64,000 bases of DNA, taken from assembly GCF_021018805.1 (NCBI RefSeq), contig NC_086257.1, positions 20,435,193 to 20,499,192 on the forward strand, in the 5' to 3' direction. Positions 48,741 to 62,226 of this stretch are shown in pieces (the first letter of the stretch is position 1; every line of letters starts with the position of its first letter). This DNA comes from Prinia subflava. Its lineage: Eukaryota > Chordata > Aves > Passeriformes > Cisticolidae. The position numbers and the translations under genes were made by a program. The notes beneath the pieces were generated by a model. That model did not search any database. It saw only the letters and a program-made list of their open reading frames with translations, and was not told the origin of the DNA.

Positions 48741-51675
48741 GCTGAAAGCCAATGGAACCTCTTAATTAATGTCAGTGGGTACAGAACCAAGTCCTTAAAG
48801 AAGTTAATTAAAATTGAGGGGTTTGGTGCAATGTAACGGTGAATAATGTGCTTCATGTATTAACACAGAATTAAAAAGAAACCCCAAAACAGTAGCTCCA
48901 GCATGGTTCAGGATTATTGCAAAGCTCCAGAGGCGAAAGAATGAAAATACAGAATGCTCTTAACAATAAATATTCAAAGGAAAGTAATATCTCTAAAAAG
49001 AAAGTTTAGGGTTACAGAATTTCACTATCTGGAGAGAAACAGTAGGAACAGGCAAAGACTTTTTACAGTTCAGACCAACACAAAGCTGTTTGCTGATTCA
49101 GGTTGAACCCTTAATCTGTAGCAGCAAATAAAACCAGATTCAGCTGAGACACAAAGCAGAGCAAACAGCTCCAGTGTCACGTCCCATACTGCCAGCACTT
49201 GCATCTCAGGCCATGGAACCTGTCCCTAGATGCCACCCTACTCCACTGCCTCTGCTTTCTGCTGGAACTTTCAAAGAAAAATTAGTAGCAACATTTCTTT
49301 TTTTTGATTTTTGTCCTTGAAAATTAATGCTCTGTGAGCCACTGCAACACACGGGCTGGTCTTGCCAGATATTAAGTGCTCTCTTTCTCCAGGCACTAAG
49401 TGCCTCTCAGAACTGAGATAGGACTCAAAATAAAGCACACAATCAGATGCTATTCAAGTAGATTATTTTCTTTGCCCATATTTAAGTTGTTGATAGACAG
49501 ATGCAAAAGACTACATCTCTTCACACCTCATTAATTTTTATATTTGGCAGCTTAAATTTAAAAAGTCCCCAGAAGATTAACACTGTTGTTACACTTCCTG
49601 TCTTAGAAGGGAAAAAAAAAAGTGTCATGTGTTTTGGGTTTTTTTAAGTCCTGGATGAATAATGTTTAAAAAAAAAAAAAATAAGGTGTGATGCAAGTAC
49701 CGAATATACCAAATATGTGAATAAAGAAGTGATCTCAGTGCTCTGTGGGCATTACTGCTTCCCCATAACCTGTTGTCACTGAGCACTGAGGTGAGATAAA
49801 TTCCTGCAGCTGCTGAATTACAGGTTATCAAAGTGTGGGGAGGGCTGTGTGCCCTGTGAGCAGCTCTCTGTGTGTTCTGTGTGGTCTGAGGAGCTGCGGG
49901 TCCGTGTTGAAGACACATTACAGGAGAGGTTAATGGGGATTGGGTTTAGGGCTAGTCAATGCTGTGTTGGCTGATAATTAAGATAAACTGCTCGATTTAG
50001 AGCTGGGCAGGGGCAGGAGTATTGGTGGTTGTAATGGCCCAAACAATTATTTCTTGTAGACTAATGCCTGCCTGTTTTGTTATTTAAGATAACTTTCACA
50101 GGAGTCACCAAATTTGATCTTAATTTGGGTTTGTTTTTGTAAGTGAAGCCTTTTCCTTTTTTCTTTCTATCTGAAGGTTTTTTCAGGCAAACACCTGTAC
50201 ATTAATCCAGAGATAGCATGAGATAACCTTGCTGTTGCAGTTACAAGCTTCCCAGAAGACGAATGTTTCCAGTACAAAATAAAAGAATCTAATTTTTCCA
50301 CTCATATTACTACTTGCACGTTAACTAATATCCATTCCATTTGATCCTGCAGCACACTGAGAAATTTAGACCCCCACCACGTCACAAGACCTTTGGAGCA
50401 TTCCATGTAGCCTGCCTTCAAGACCTGAAGTGCACCTGGGAATTGTTATTGCTTTCATGGAGGCCAGGGTAAAATTTAAATAAAAAAGCTATCCCCTTGC
50501 AGACACACAAATTCTGTGATAAAAACCAACTTCTCCTTATCAGCTTCGTTATGCAAGCTCTGAGGGAGATAGCAGGTGCTCTGAACCCAGTGGTTTAATC
50601 TTCTCTCAAGTAAAAGGTTCATCAGTTTTAAGTCCAAATCCAGTACACACTGGTGGGAGCAATTTCCAAAGATAGGGAAGCCTCCCTGTATGGATGCTTT
50701 TCCCCTCATACATAAATAGGTGTATAGTCATTTGGATTGGTGAGCTGAATGCATGAGAATGCAATATTAGCCATAAAATCAAGAGAACTCTACTCTGAAT
50801 TGGTTTGAATTGAATTGAAAAGAACTTGTTTTTCCCTCACGTGGAGATAAAATTGTCACTACTGCTGTTTCATGCAGGAGAAAATACAGGTAGATGCTCT
50901 CTCTCTTCAAGCCAGACACTTTTAAAAAGGGATCTTAATTAATACATATGAGATTTGTTTGGGAATCCTAATGCTTGCAACCCTTCCTCATGTGAGTGTC
51001 AGTATATTTTAAATAGTACACATTTTACACAAAAAATTGTCCTAGCAGGTAACATGGGCAGCACTTTGTTTCTCAGTATCCACCACAAAATATTAAAGAT
51101 GAAATGCTGAAAGTCAGTTATTAAACAGCTACACAGCTTTCAGGACTCAAAAAATTTAGGAATTTAGGAATGCACATAGTCATGATGGCATCTGATTTGA
51201 GCCACCCTCTTGATAATCCTTTAATCTCATCTCCCCTTGCTCCAAGTGGATCCCATTTTTTCTCTATCTCTTCCACATAATCTCTCATTTCATTTTCTTG
51301 TCTCTTTAGAGAAAAAAAAATTCAAAGCATAAAAGCCCATTGCTTTGGAACAAATATGATATTAAATCTTTTTCATCTTTTCAAGTTTTGTGTCTTAAAA
51401 ACAACACACCCTCCTTGAGCAGAACCTCTTCAGCACTGTCCACACAACAAAGGCTCCATGAGATAATAAGCACCAAATCTTTATAGCAATTAATGTCATT
51501 AACAAATCCTTTTCTATTTTCCTGTAATAACCTGAAGTAACCAGAGCTTTGTAAAAAAATTCTCTGATACCAGACTGGTGAGTACAAAACTTTGTAGAAC
51601 AGCAGACTCAAAATATTATCCATGTTACGTATGTGTATGGCCTTGAAAAGAGCATACTGCTGAAGAGAATTCAAA
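48741..51675. other. AT-rich non-coding stretch with a 14-base A-run
   Basis: No gene or repeat family is recognised. A poly(A) run lies at 49668-49681. ORFs of 97 and 114 codons on the minus strand resemble nothing known. Confidence 0.5.
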
Positions 51676-52386
51676 ATGAAGAATTCATTTGCCTCAGAGC
51701 AGGCTCCTGAACACCTCTCAGCCAAAATGAGAGAAGCAGGGTGGTCACAGAAGGGAAAACAGGAAGCTCAACTGAAAAAATTTGGAATCTGTGGGCATCT
51801 CCAGCACACTGGACACAATGTGTGGGGTGAGAGAGGTCCATCCTCCCACGCTGCTGGAGAGACAACCCCAGAGCCAACATCTGTGCAGGAGCTGAGGGCT
51901 GCCTTCCTTCTGGCTGGGTCAGTGATTCCAGGAGGGACCCAGCCCTTGGAGCAGATGCAGAGCCTCTTCCTGGCTAAGGCCAGAAACACAACACAACCCA
52001 TGCAGGCAACAGATGCCAAGACCATTTTGAATCCCGGGAGAGCAAGACACAAGAGTTTTTTCACACAATTTCCCTTTTGTGTCAGGAACTGTGTTGTGTT
52101 CAGCTCCTCTCAGCTTGTTGTGTTGTTTAACTTCATATCATTGACAAACTGTCCTGTAAATCTTCTTGCCAACATCTTAGTGCTTTATAGGTCATCAATC
52201 TCAGCCTCCTTGGATGTTTCTATTCCAAAGATGCAAGCCAGAACAACAAAAAAAGGAGGAAGGGTGTGGAAAGTCAAGTCTCATCTACCCATTTTCACTT
52301 TGCCAGGGCTGGTAACTGGTAACAGGATTGGGTTGCCCTGGAAAGAAGCCCCAAATCTCAGCATGACAGGGCAGTTTAATCTGTGA
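51676..52386 (+). other. Longest ORF of the window (236 codons), unsupported
   Basis: The plus strand is open for 236 codons from ATG to TGA. The first 130 residues are hydrophilic (Gln, Glu, Thr and Pro-rich). Residues about 138-172 are hydrophobic (FSSSQLVVLFNFISL, then NLLANILVLY), and the rest is basic (MQARTTKKGGRVWKVKSHL). No domain is recognised. Minus-strand ORFs of 69 and 98 codons overlap it. The local DNA is GC-richer, which favours long open frames. It could be a relic of a mobile element or retropseudogene, but no repeat ends, poly(A) tail or homology are visible to me. Confidence 0.13.
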
Positions 52387-53611
52387 TGAGACAGGTTTGG
52401 GTGTAGACAGTTGTGAAGATCTTTACCAGACATTATAATGCTCTCTAGATAAACTGGGAACTTTCTAACACAGATGAAAAGTGAGCAACAAAGCAATGCT
52501 TAGCTCTGGAAAATCAGCTTTGTCTGTGCCAAATGAGGGTTGGGGTGAACAGGGCAAGGATTTTTGGGAGACTACAGGAACCCCTTTGCAAAAGTAGCTT
52601 CTCTGGGCTCTCCAGAGCAGAAAGCTTGGCTCACTGGCCTTTGCTATGAGAGAAGATGGTGATGATGAGGGGATTCTCACCTTCAGACAGGCAAGAATAA
52701 CTCCACCTGTTCTGCAGTGAGTGTATTCACCCAGAGATTACAGACCAAATCCTGTTCTGCTTCACTGCAGGTGCATAAAGCCCTTACCTCTCCTTCCCTT
52801 TTGAAAGTGGATATTCCAAGGAGTGAGGCTACAGCTGTGGACTGCTGTGGACATTTAGTGGCATAATTGAGAGTTCCAGGACCAGTTCTCAAAGATGACT
52901 TTGTGCTCCTTGAGCGATCCGTTTAGTGGGAATATGACTCACACCTGGCTCTGCCTGACAGAACCCAGCCCTTGGCTCCCTGGTAATGGAGATGGAGATG
53001 CAAATCCAGCAGTGGCTCTTGCTCTGCTCGGTGCCTCGGGGCTCTCAAGTTTCCAGTGCATGCACTTGGAACAAGAGCTCTCGCTGCAAACACCACGTGT
53101 AGTGGCTGAGACGTGAGAGATCACTCCACTTTCAGAGGGCTCTGCAGCCCCCCTGTATTTTTCACTGCCATCAGACATAAAAACACAGAATAAGGACTTT
53201 TATGAATGTAAATCTGACTGCCTGGGATGGCCCAATCCAGTCCATGCCAGAGTGCCACACCACCCCACTTGTATTGATTCTGAGTGGCCCATGCACAACA
53301 AAACAAATCTATTGCCACCTCGCAGAATGAAATCCCTGAAGCTTATACAGGTCAGTAAACACAACTTCCCTGCTGTAAAACTTTTATTGCATATCCTGCC
53401 TTCCTCATCCATAACGGTGCTGAGATACACCTTACACATTTACCAGAGTATCACAGTGTGGTAACAGATTTACTCTATTAAGCAGGGTTGCCTGATTCCT
53501 TTCCTGAGCAAAGGAAACATAAATAATGTAAACACAGGTGAACAGTAGAGAATAGGGATTAAAAACTTCAAGTCAGCAGAGGAAAACTTCTGGAGAGAAA
53601 AAAGATATGTA
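52387..53611. other. Non-coding stretch, moderately GC-rich
   Basis: No gene is recognised. CpGs are slightly enriched at 52913-53113. Both strands carry 70-79-codon ORFs there, antiparallel to each other and unrecognised. Confidence 0.4.
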
Positions 53612-54017
53612 GAATCATGTATTTCTTTGGGTGGGAAAAATGTTTAAGATCATTGAGTCCCACAACAAAAACACATCCCCAAGTGCCACCTTCACACATC
53701 TTGTAAACACCTCCAGGGCTGGTGACTCCACCACATCCCTGGGAAGCCTGTCCTTGTGCTTAACAACACTTTTGATGGAGATTTTTTTCCTGATAGCCCA
53801 TCTAAAACTCCCCTCGGTGCAATTGGAGGCTGTTTCCTCTCTGTCCTGTCACCTGGGAGCAGAGCCTGACCCCCACCTGGTGACAACCTCCTGTCAGAGA
53901 GGTACAGAGTCCTCAGGTCCCCTCTGAGCCTCTTCCTCTCCAGGCTGAGCCCCCAGCTCCCAAGCTGCTCCTGATTAGACTTGTGCTCCAGACCCTTCAT
54001 CAGCTCCATTGCTCTTG
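53612..54017 (-). mobile_element. CR1 LINE 3' fragment
   Basis: This is the complement of a CR1 3' end, longer than the copy near 27.4 kb. It starts GAATCATGTATTTCTTTGGG and keeps the order of CR1 landmarks: AAGATCATTGAGTCCCA, CCTCCAGGGCTGGTGACTCC, TCCCTGGGAAGCCTGTCC, GTCCTGTCACCTGGGAGCAG, CTCTCCAGGCTGAGCCCCC and CATCAGCTCCATTGCTCTT. It is 5'-truncated at about 54017. The GGTGACTCCACCAC wording differs from the 27.4 kb copy, pointing to another CR1 subfamily. The 98-codon plus and 135-codon minus ORFs over this interval lie in the element and are not host genes. Confidence 0.92.
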
Positions 54018-57000
54018 TAAGTAGAAGTAGATTTAAGCAGAAAATGGGTGCTAAAATAATAAAAAACCCCAAACCAGTGTAAACACAGAGTAAAAACAAT
54101 TCATCTACCTGACAGCCAGCATGATTGTCCTGGCAAAGCTCTGTCTATATGTTATTTTTCTTTCTTTGCCCTTTCTTACCCCAAACTTAAGGGTTTCATA
54201 TCTATGTGCAAACCCACAATTACAGCTTTTTTCCTATCAAATATTTTCAGTGATAATTCCTATGTTGAGAGAGATTTTCTCTTCCTCCTCCAATAAGTGG
54301 AAATCCTTTAGCAAGTGTTACCAGCACAACAATTAGCAGGGGGAGCTCTGTGCCAGACCCTGGTGTGCTGATGGAGTAATTTTAACCAGTGAGGCACAAG
54401 GACAGGATTCCTGCATCTCTATCACTATTGGCATTTTGATGTAGTTTTTATTATCACCATTATGACAATATTTCCATTACAACAACAGCACACAAATGCT
54501 TTAAAATAGGGAAGGTCTTTTAAGTGTACGCATTCATAAAAGTTCAGCCTTTGAACACTGCTTTAAAATACAGAAGTTTTTGAAAAGCAACACTCCCTTA
54601 AGTCAATGCAGCTAATTTCAGAATATGAAAGGAATTGAACATTGTTTGTTTCTCTCACGCATCATCCTGATGTTTTAAACACTGAAATACAGAGGTGAAA
54701 AACAATTTCTAGTGCCACAGAGCACATAAAGAACCCAAACAAAGAGCCAAAACATTATAAAGTCTCTTCTAAATTTTTACATTTTATGCCAGGCAGAACA
54801 GCAAACCTGCAATTATCTCAGCAGAAATGCAGAAAGTGGAAGAATAACCCTTCCCAGACCACAGCCCAGCATCAGACAACCTGTGATTTCACTCATGGGA
54901 AGTGTGAGGATCAGGATTTCCCCCTGTGCTGAGCCCACTTCAGAACAGCTGGGACTGGAAAGTGCCTCAAGCATTTGTATCAGCATCTCACGTTGGTAAA
55001 CTGGGTTGTCTGCATGCAGTGTGATGCTAGTTTTTCCCATTTTCAGAAGTTATAGTTATCCCATAAATCGTGTGACCTTCCCCAGTTTACCCACCAATTA
55101 TTGCCTATAAGATATTTTATTACAATCCAAACTATAAAACACTCAAGCAGAGAGGGTCTGCCATTCTATATTGGAGCACAAGGGCAAGAAGTGATTCTAA
55201 TTTGCAGCTAAAGATGAAACTACTACACGTCCCAGTTTAAGCTTAATTAAATGTAATCCTTTAACCATTTAACAGATGTAGCCTGAGCTTACAAGAAATT
55301 GTGTCACAAAACATTCCCACAGCAGATTTACATTTTCTTGGTAGATGCATTTTACAGATAATCTTCAGATAGCTTTTAATACCAGAAAGTGCCCTTGTAA
55401 GGACAGAGCTAGAGGTGCTCCTCTTAAATGACCCCAGTCCTGCCTTTTCTCTCTCCCTGCTAATCCTATACCTGCTAGAACTGTAGTGATCAATCCCCCC
55501 TTTTCCAGCATCCTTCCCACTCCTTTTTCTGGGATTCTTTTTGGCCTTTAACACTGCAACCTGGTTTTATGGCTAAGAACTTTACAGAGGTCATTTGGAT
55601 CTTTCTGAGGTCCTCATATAGTTTGTGAACACAAATTTTTAATCATTTAGCCTTGACCCGTGGTGCTTTACTGTAAATATATGCACATTATATCAATAAC
55701 TTCCACAAGGATGCTGTGGAGCTCAGTTAATATGGAATGATGTCTTTAGCTGTTTAAATGGACTGTGGTGAAAAAGAAGCACCATTTTTTCATGTTATCA
55801 GCTCCTGGAATCAACATTGTACTGAGAACATAAAAATGTGCTTTCCCTCTCAGTAATCACCATGTTGCTGCTACAAATTTCTTTCTGCCTTCCCTGTTCA
55901 TGCTGCTGGTTTGCCCTGGAATTTCTCAGCTCTCTCTAAAGAAGGCAGAAGCCCAGGAGTGTCCTCCCAGCATGTCCATAGAAATAGAAAAGTGGATATT
56001 TGGGACCATGTTATGTGCACACAGCTGAGGTCTGAGAGGAAAGGTGGCTCCTTGCTGCTGTTCTGGCCCCTAAATTATGCCAAATGTAAATTAACTCTTA
56101 TTACTGCCACATTCCATGAGCTCCCCACCACCACCCAGAAAGGAAATATTTCATAGAGAATATCTTTAACGTCTTTTCTTGATCTATTGTTGCTGTGCAT
56201 CTGTTATTCAGCTGTGTAAAGTAATTAAGGAATGATCCCATGGAAAGAAGAGCAGAGTTATCTCTTTGGAACGTGTATGTGCATACAAAAAATCACTATC
56301 AAAAAGGACTTTAGTGAAAAAATTAGACCTGCTACCACCTTATGTCAATTCTGCAGTTAATTGCAAATGCAGATTTTAAGAGTGGAACTACTGTGCACAG
56401 TACTTGTCTATCCAGAAGAATAAGTAGGTCTTAGTTGTGAGATGACAGCAAGAATTCTAATTTCTGAATAAAGCTGAGCTTGATTTTCCACAGAAAGGTT
56501 TTACTTTCAGCTTGCTTGCCACCACTCTCTGCCATGCAATAAAATCTCACCGTGTTTTTGAACTCTGAAGAGTTCTGCAGCACAGGACAATGAGCCATAA
56601 ACAAAAACCATTTTGATGCTATTGTTGTTGTTTCAAGAGTGTTTTTTTCCAAGCAAGGAATGTGAATTAGAGAAGCGTGCACATAGCAGGGCTGGTTCAT
56701 GGGGGTGTGTGTGCAGCACCACGGGCTGTCTCTGAGAGACTCTTCAGCTACTAAAAGCTTCATTTTTAAGCCAACAATTCTCCACTTTAACCATCTGCAA
56801 CAAAGCAACCGTAGTTCTGTTTAGCTTTTCCCTCCTTTCAAGCTTTACTTCACATTTATTAAAAGACCCTTTGAAGCAAAGCCTTGCTTGGGTGAAGCCT
56901 GTGATTAACCAAGCCGAAATTGCAGCTTTCATTGTGGCCCTTAGTTGGGATGTTGTGTGTCAGGAGCCATCAGGGCTCTCCTGTGGTGCAGTTGGTAATT

Positions 57001-58645
57001 CCATGTTGGGCCATATGGGAAGGTTAAAGCTGGGAAATGATTTTTGGGATGTTTGATTTTTGTGTCCGTGGAAGCTGATGTGAAAAATGAGGAGAATGTG
57101 AGCTCCAGGGACTGAAAGCAAAGGTTGAGAAACTCTTCCATGGCCCCTGGTGCCTGACAGGGTCTGTGGGGTTTAAAAAGTGTCTCCTGTTAGTCACAGA
57201 CTTAATTGTGTAATGGGCAACCAGGTACTGAATATTGCTTCTCCCTAGAGGATTAGCTTAAATTACTGTGTTAGGCCCAAGGACTTTCCTGTGATAGGAA
57301 AACCTGGAAGGGACATGCAAAAGTTGCTGGAAAGAAGATTTAAATGTAACTTAAGATTTATATGTAACTTTTCCATGATGCAACAATGGGAGTAGGTTTA
57401 CAACTGCTGTAGATATTGGGAGGATGTTAAAAAAGCCAGGGATATATGATTTATATATGTTTTTATCATTAACATTACTAAAAATATTCAGCATAGTCTT
57501 TTTAAAAAGTAGTACCATCCTTGTTTTCTGAATAGAGTCCCAAATTTATGTGGGGATTTGACACTGGAAGATTTTAAATACTTTTTATGACTAATTAAAA
57601 TGAATTCTGTTCCCAGACAACATTCTAGACTATAAGGATCATGGAATGGAAGCTCATTCTATCTTTCAAATTAAATTTCATTAATTGGAAATAAGTAGAG
57701 TGTTCAGAACGTGTTTATATTGCTACTTTAATTTCCTGCAGAAAATAATCTTCATTTTCCCCCCTCTCGGTTATTCCTGACTTAATTAATAAAGTGCTTC
57801 AAAAATAAACTAGTTTTGCTAGGTGTAACAGTCTGGATGTCAGGGTTGGGTTATGTCTCCCTCTTTAAGAATAACAGCTGCAGCCTGGATTGCATTTTTA
57901 GTGCAGCTCTTGGATGAATCCCTCCATCTCTGCCTCTGATTCCTGCAGCAGATTTTTACAACTGAAGCTCCATTACATTCATAAACCATTGCCTGACCTT
58001 CTAGTTGATAGATTTTAGGCCAGAGCAGAGCATCTAAAAATAATTTTACCTTCAGTGTTGCTGCGCTGTTTGTAAATCCCTATGCAGCAAGGAACAACAA
58101 CTCCTGGAATGTTGACTGTATTTTCCTCTTTTTGCATGAAGATTTACCAATTCTAAGAAGTGATTGCTATGAAATAGTGAGCAGCCAGACTGGCATGCAA
58201 CGAGGTGCAGAACCTTATTGCAAAATCCACTGTCAGTATCAGTGCAGAGACTCATGAAACATTCAGTCCACTACACTGAGCTGATATGGCGAGTCGTGTT
58301 CAAAATTAAAACAAATCTTTTGCAGTAAAAAGGCTAGAAACAGCACCTAGGGTAAATATTGCCTCTGCCCAAGGAAGATCAGCTCTGGTAAAAGCAATTC
58401 AAAATATATTTATGGTTGTGTAGGCTTATAGGCAGACCACAAGTACAGCAGAGCAGGTATGCAAAAATGACAGTGCTGGGGCTTCTTGGAGAACCCAGAA
58501 AAGCACAAAGTCAGGCTGGAACTGATACGAGTAATTTTTAGCATGGTCAGTTTGGGGTAATATATTACAAGGTCAGAATCTGCAGTAGAGAAAACCTCAA
58601 TAATTAATTATTTTTCTGTTCCACCTTTATGATCACTCCTTTTCC
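54018..58645. other. AT-rich non-coding stretch
   Basis: No gene or repeat family is recognised. The 125-codon minus-strand ORF at 56431-56808 and several shorter frames are unrecognised. Confidence 0.5.
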
Positions 58646-58661
58646 TTTTTTTTTTTTTTTT
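58646..58661. repeat. Poly(T) run
   Basis: Sixteen T in a T/C-rich context. The complementary A-run has no AATAAA in the 30 bases before it on the minus strand, so a retroposed tail is not supported. Confidence 0.85.
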
Positions 58662-59654
58662 GACTGTTGTGTGAAATAAGATATTTTTGATTGAGGTTAT
58701 TTTTGAGTGGCAATTTTTCAAACCATCCCACAGGAAAAAGCAGGCATGGCTTCAGATTCTCTGGCACTTCCCAGCTGCAGTGGCAATGCAAAAATCATCA
58801 GAGCCCAACAGGAAAAACAGGAAAAACTGAAGCTGTGAAAGGTGTTCAGAAAGTGAAAAAACCAAAAAACTAGATGTTGCCCAAGGCTTTAGCACTGCCC
58901 ACCAGTAAATACAGGGAAAACACAGCAGAAGAAAATTATTTCTGCAAGGTATATGTTCTGCTGGGGGCATCTTGGAAAAACTAAAGACAAGTCTTTCCTC
59001 AGCTGGAAATTTACTCTAGGCTCCTGTCCACTGCATGAAGCCAAACTCCAGGAGCAGCAAGCAGAAAATGCAATCTTCCTAACTAAAGGCATTTATTTGT
59101 CTATTTGCTTATTTAATGGACATTCTTTTGAAGGAATTAAGGGCTTCTGTAATTCTCATGTTGAGTGGGGCACATCCTAAATGTTTTCTGACACCACTGC
59201 CTCCATCAGTCAGGGGAGGTGGAAGGGATATTTGTGCAAATGAACTGGCAGCTTCCCAGGTGAAATCACTCCAGTGGGAGGAGGGGAAACATCTCTTTCT
59301 TCTTTTCTGAGAGAGCTATAAAGGTACTGCCATTTCTTTTAATAGATTTGCCCTTTGAATCTTGTGTTTGTAGCCAAGAGCTCAAAAAGCAGAGTATGAG
59401 GGGGAGAGAATGGAGAGAAAAAGTAGAGTTGACTAGATAATAGGGAGAAAGTATGAAAGAAAAGGGAAAGAATGGAGGGAATCTAGACAGCTATTAACAA
59501 AAGTAATTCAAAACATCCAGGAAATACTGGTGCCATAAGGAAAAAAACAGATATTTTTACCAACCTTATGGATAAAATTGAGATAAAAAAGAAGAGATGT
59601 AGGAGGAAATGGAATTGCTTTAGTTCTCTGACTGTTGACAGATTGTTTTCTGGT
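58662..59654. other. Non-coding stretch ending in purine-rich DNA
   Basis: No gene is recognised. From about 59395 to 59480 the plus strand is almost entirely A and G. Confidence 0.5.
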
Positions 59655-59693
59655 TCTTATATTTATATGTGTGTGTGCATGTATATGTAAATA
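59655..59693. repeat. (TG)n/(TA)n-rich microsatellite
   Basis: About 39 bases of alternating TA and TG dinucleotides, with a short TGTGTGTG core near 59669. Confidence 0.85.
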
Positions 59694-61549
59694 CATTTAA
59701 GAATCATGGCCTCAGTCAGTTCTAATTCAAACTTCAGCACCTTCCTAAGGTGCATCCCTGCACCATCCCCAAGGACTGCATTGAACAGCTCTTACTCAAC
59801 AAAGTAATCATTCAACACTTCCCTCCCTTTAACACTCTCAAAGCATTATCTTGTGTATCCATCATTAAACCTGTCTCTCCATGTCTGCAGAACCGTTCCA
59901 CTATAATTCATTTTTTTAACATTTAATCTCCCAAATGTACCTCAAGAATTACTCCTGCAGAAACACCTCTCAGCAATTCCCTCCCAAACCACCCCCAGAA
60001 TCATTTTCAAAGTTACATCTGTGCTGCTGAAGCTGGGGGAAACAAAAGCAGCCAGGTTTTCTGTATTTTGTGCAAGCTTGGCAGTGACATGCTGTAAAGT
60101 AAGTAAATAGTTTGGAAGACTTGTTTTGTTTTATTGTCTCTGTCATTAAAAAATCCCCCAAGCTCTTCTGGCATTGCAGGGATAAGAGTGGCAGGACTGC
60201 AAGACACACAACAGTTATCATCATCTGCTTCAGTGAAACCAACATCAATTAATTTAGTTAATTAGTTCTTAAAGGCCCTCCAAATTGAATTTTGTTAAAG
60301 AAAGTAAGTTTCCTCTGTTTGACTCTATTCACATCAAACCACAAGTTTTCTAAAAGCTTTCTAAGCTGTTAAGAATTTGGAATATTTTGCTTTCCACAGT
60401 GAACATCCTACTTAATTAAGCAATCAAGAAAAATAAATCCCTTTGCTCATGTGGGATTCAGAAAGTGAAAATTGAAAGCAATCTGATTTTCAGCTGTTAA
60501 AACACTAAAAACACACATGCAGAGAGCCAAACACAAATCCTTGCCATGATCATACACCTGCATTTGGGATTTGAACAGAAGCTGCAGTAAGAACCATTTC
60601 TCCCTCAAAAATGAACACACTGTTCATTGGAAGATTTCTCATATTGAGGGTGAAACATAAAGGCTTCCACACTGTCCCAGGGGTACAAAAAAGGATTGCA
60701 CAGGAAATAATATAGAAAAAGAAAATAATTGAGAAACATTTTGAATAGCTTTCATAACCACAGATTATCTAGATCCGTGGAGATATCTGTGCCCTCCTGC
60801 CACATGAGCAGTTGTTCTGGAATGTGGAGGAGAAAATAGTCCAGGCAAAAATAAAAGCCACCATTCTGCTCTGAAATGTATGCATACAACTCTCAAAAAA
60901 CTTGTAACAGGCTGCAAATGAGCACAAATGAAAGGATGCTTAAAAGCATAGGATAAAGATATGTGCTTTTTGGATTCAGAAAATGAAGTCAGGCTCCTAT
61001 TCATGCTAAGAAAAATGTAGATTAGAAGCCTCTAAAAGCCTGTCATTGCATGGTATGTACCTTCACACATATACATATATAATAGACATCAGCTGAAAGT
61101 GGTGCCCTTGGGCCTGGGTTCATCACTCTGTATTTTATTCTGTACAATGCTATCTGCATGCTTTAGCTGGGGAAAAAAATGTGGTTTCATCCATGAATGG
61201 GTCACCGACCTTAGAATTGAAAGATTTATCAGGGTATGTTTGCATGAGAAAATACAGCACTGCACAGAAATATACAAGCTCTAAATGTGACATCTCCAAA
61301 ATGGAAAAGGATTTAAGTGAATTAGCACAGTGCTCTGATCAGCCTCCTCTGCCCTGCTGTTCAGCAAAGCTACTTAACTCAGACAGAGCTGTACTAACAC
61401 AGTTATGCTTGTCCTGGTTTCTGTGCCAGCCCAGCATGACTCCCACTGAATTTAACTCTAAGGGAATTTACATGATGCTTTCCCAAAAGGACAAAGCTCC
61501 CCAGACCTCCTAATTTCAACCTAAATAAGGTCTGTAACAGAAAAAGTAA
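59694..61549. other. AT-rich non-coding stretch
   Basis: No gene or repeat family is recognised. A compact TAATTAA/TTAATTAG cluster (homeodomain cores) lies at 60248-60266. ORFs at 61089-61513 overlap on both strands. Confidence 0.5.
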
Positions 61550-61597
61550 ACAAAACAAAACAAAACCCCACATCAAAAACAACAACAAAAAAACCAC
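61550..61597. repeat. (CAAAA)n and A/C-rich tract
   Basis: Three to four CAAAA units followed by a CAA-rich stretch, about 48 bases with no T apart from one CATC. Confidence 0.85.
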
Positions 61598-62201
61598 CAG
61601 CAAAGTCAAAATATTTACTTATTACCATGGCTCCTGAGAAGGCATTGGGGCCAATAAATTTTCACATCCTCACTATGCAAGAGGTGGAAATGTATTGGAC
61701 ACATGCACAGCACCAGCACATCCTAAAATCACCTGGGCACCCAAATGGCAGCAACAGAGATGTTAGTGAGACCTGCAAGGACAGGAAATCAGGGCAAAGT
61801 GAGGGGGTCCACTGTAGCCAGAAGCTTCTCTGAAACATAACACATGGGGAAATGAAAAATAAGTTTTTAAAAAGAGCAAAAGGAGCAATAGTTTTTGGTG
61901 TAAATGAGATCTTGAGAACAGAATATACCCAGGACACTGGAATGTGGGAAGACAATCTCCCCATGAGATGCCTGAGAAATGAAGGAGCACCACTGGAATT
62001 GCCTCTTCATGAACACAACTTCAGCTTGGCCAACACCACTGAAACCCAGTGGGAAGAATATAATTGCAAAAGGGATGTTAAAATAAGTCTTTGGAGAGGG
62101 CTGTGGGACAACAGGGAGGCATAATAATATTCTTTGTCAAGTAATTCTGTGATTGTAATAACTAATGAAGCTTGGGCTCTTAGAGATCTTGCTGTGAATG
62201 A
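61598..62201. other. Non-coding stretch with two adjacent unrecognised ORFs
   Basis: Plus-strand ORFs of 68 codons (61627-61833) and 90 codons (61852-62124) follow each other with an 18-base gap. The second is hydrophilic (Glu, Asn, Arg, Trp-rich). Neither is recognised, and the A/C-rich tract just before them is not a promoter. They could belong to a decayed repeat. Confidence 0.2.
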
Positions 62202-62226
62202 CTGATGTCATCTAAGATAACATCAG
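62202..62226. repeat. Near-perfect 25-base palindrome
   Basis: Two 12-base arms, CTGATGTCATCT (62202-62213) and AGATAACATCAG (62215-62226), are inverted repeats with one mismatched pair, around a single central A. The right arm holds a GATA-factor core (AGATAA). It could bind a dimeric factor or be chance. Confidence 0.7.

Noticed and set aside
53631..54099. 98-codon plus and 135-codon minus ORFs
   Set aside because: They lie in a CR1 3' fragment, part of which is untranslated in the element, so they are not host genes.
61627..62124. Two successive ORFs that look like an operon
   Set aside because: The window is vertebrate; adjacent short ORFs without splice sites, homology or initiation context do not make a transcription unit.
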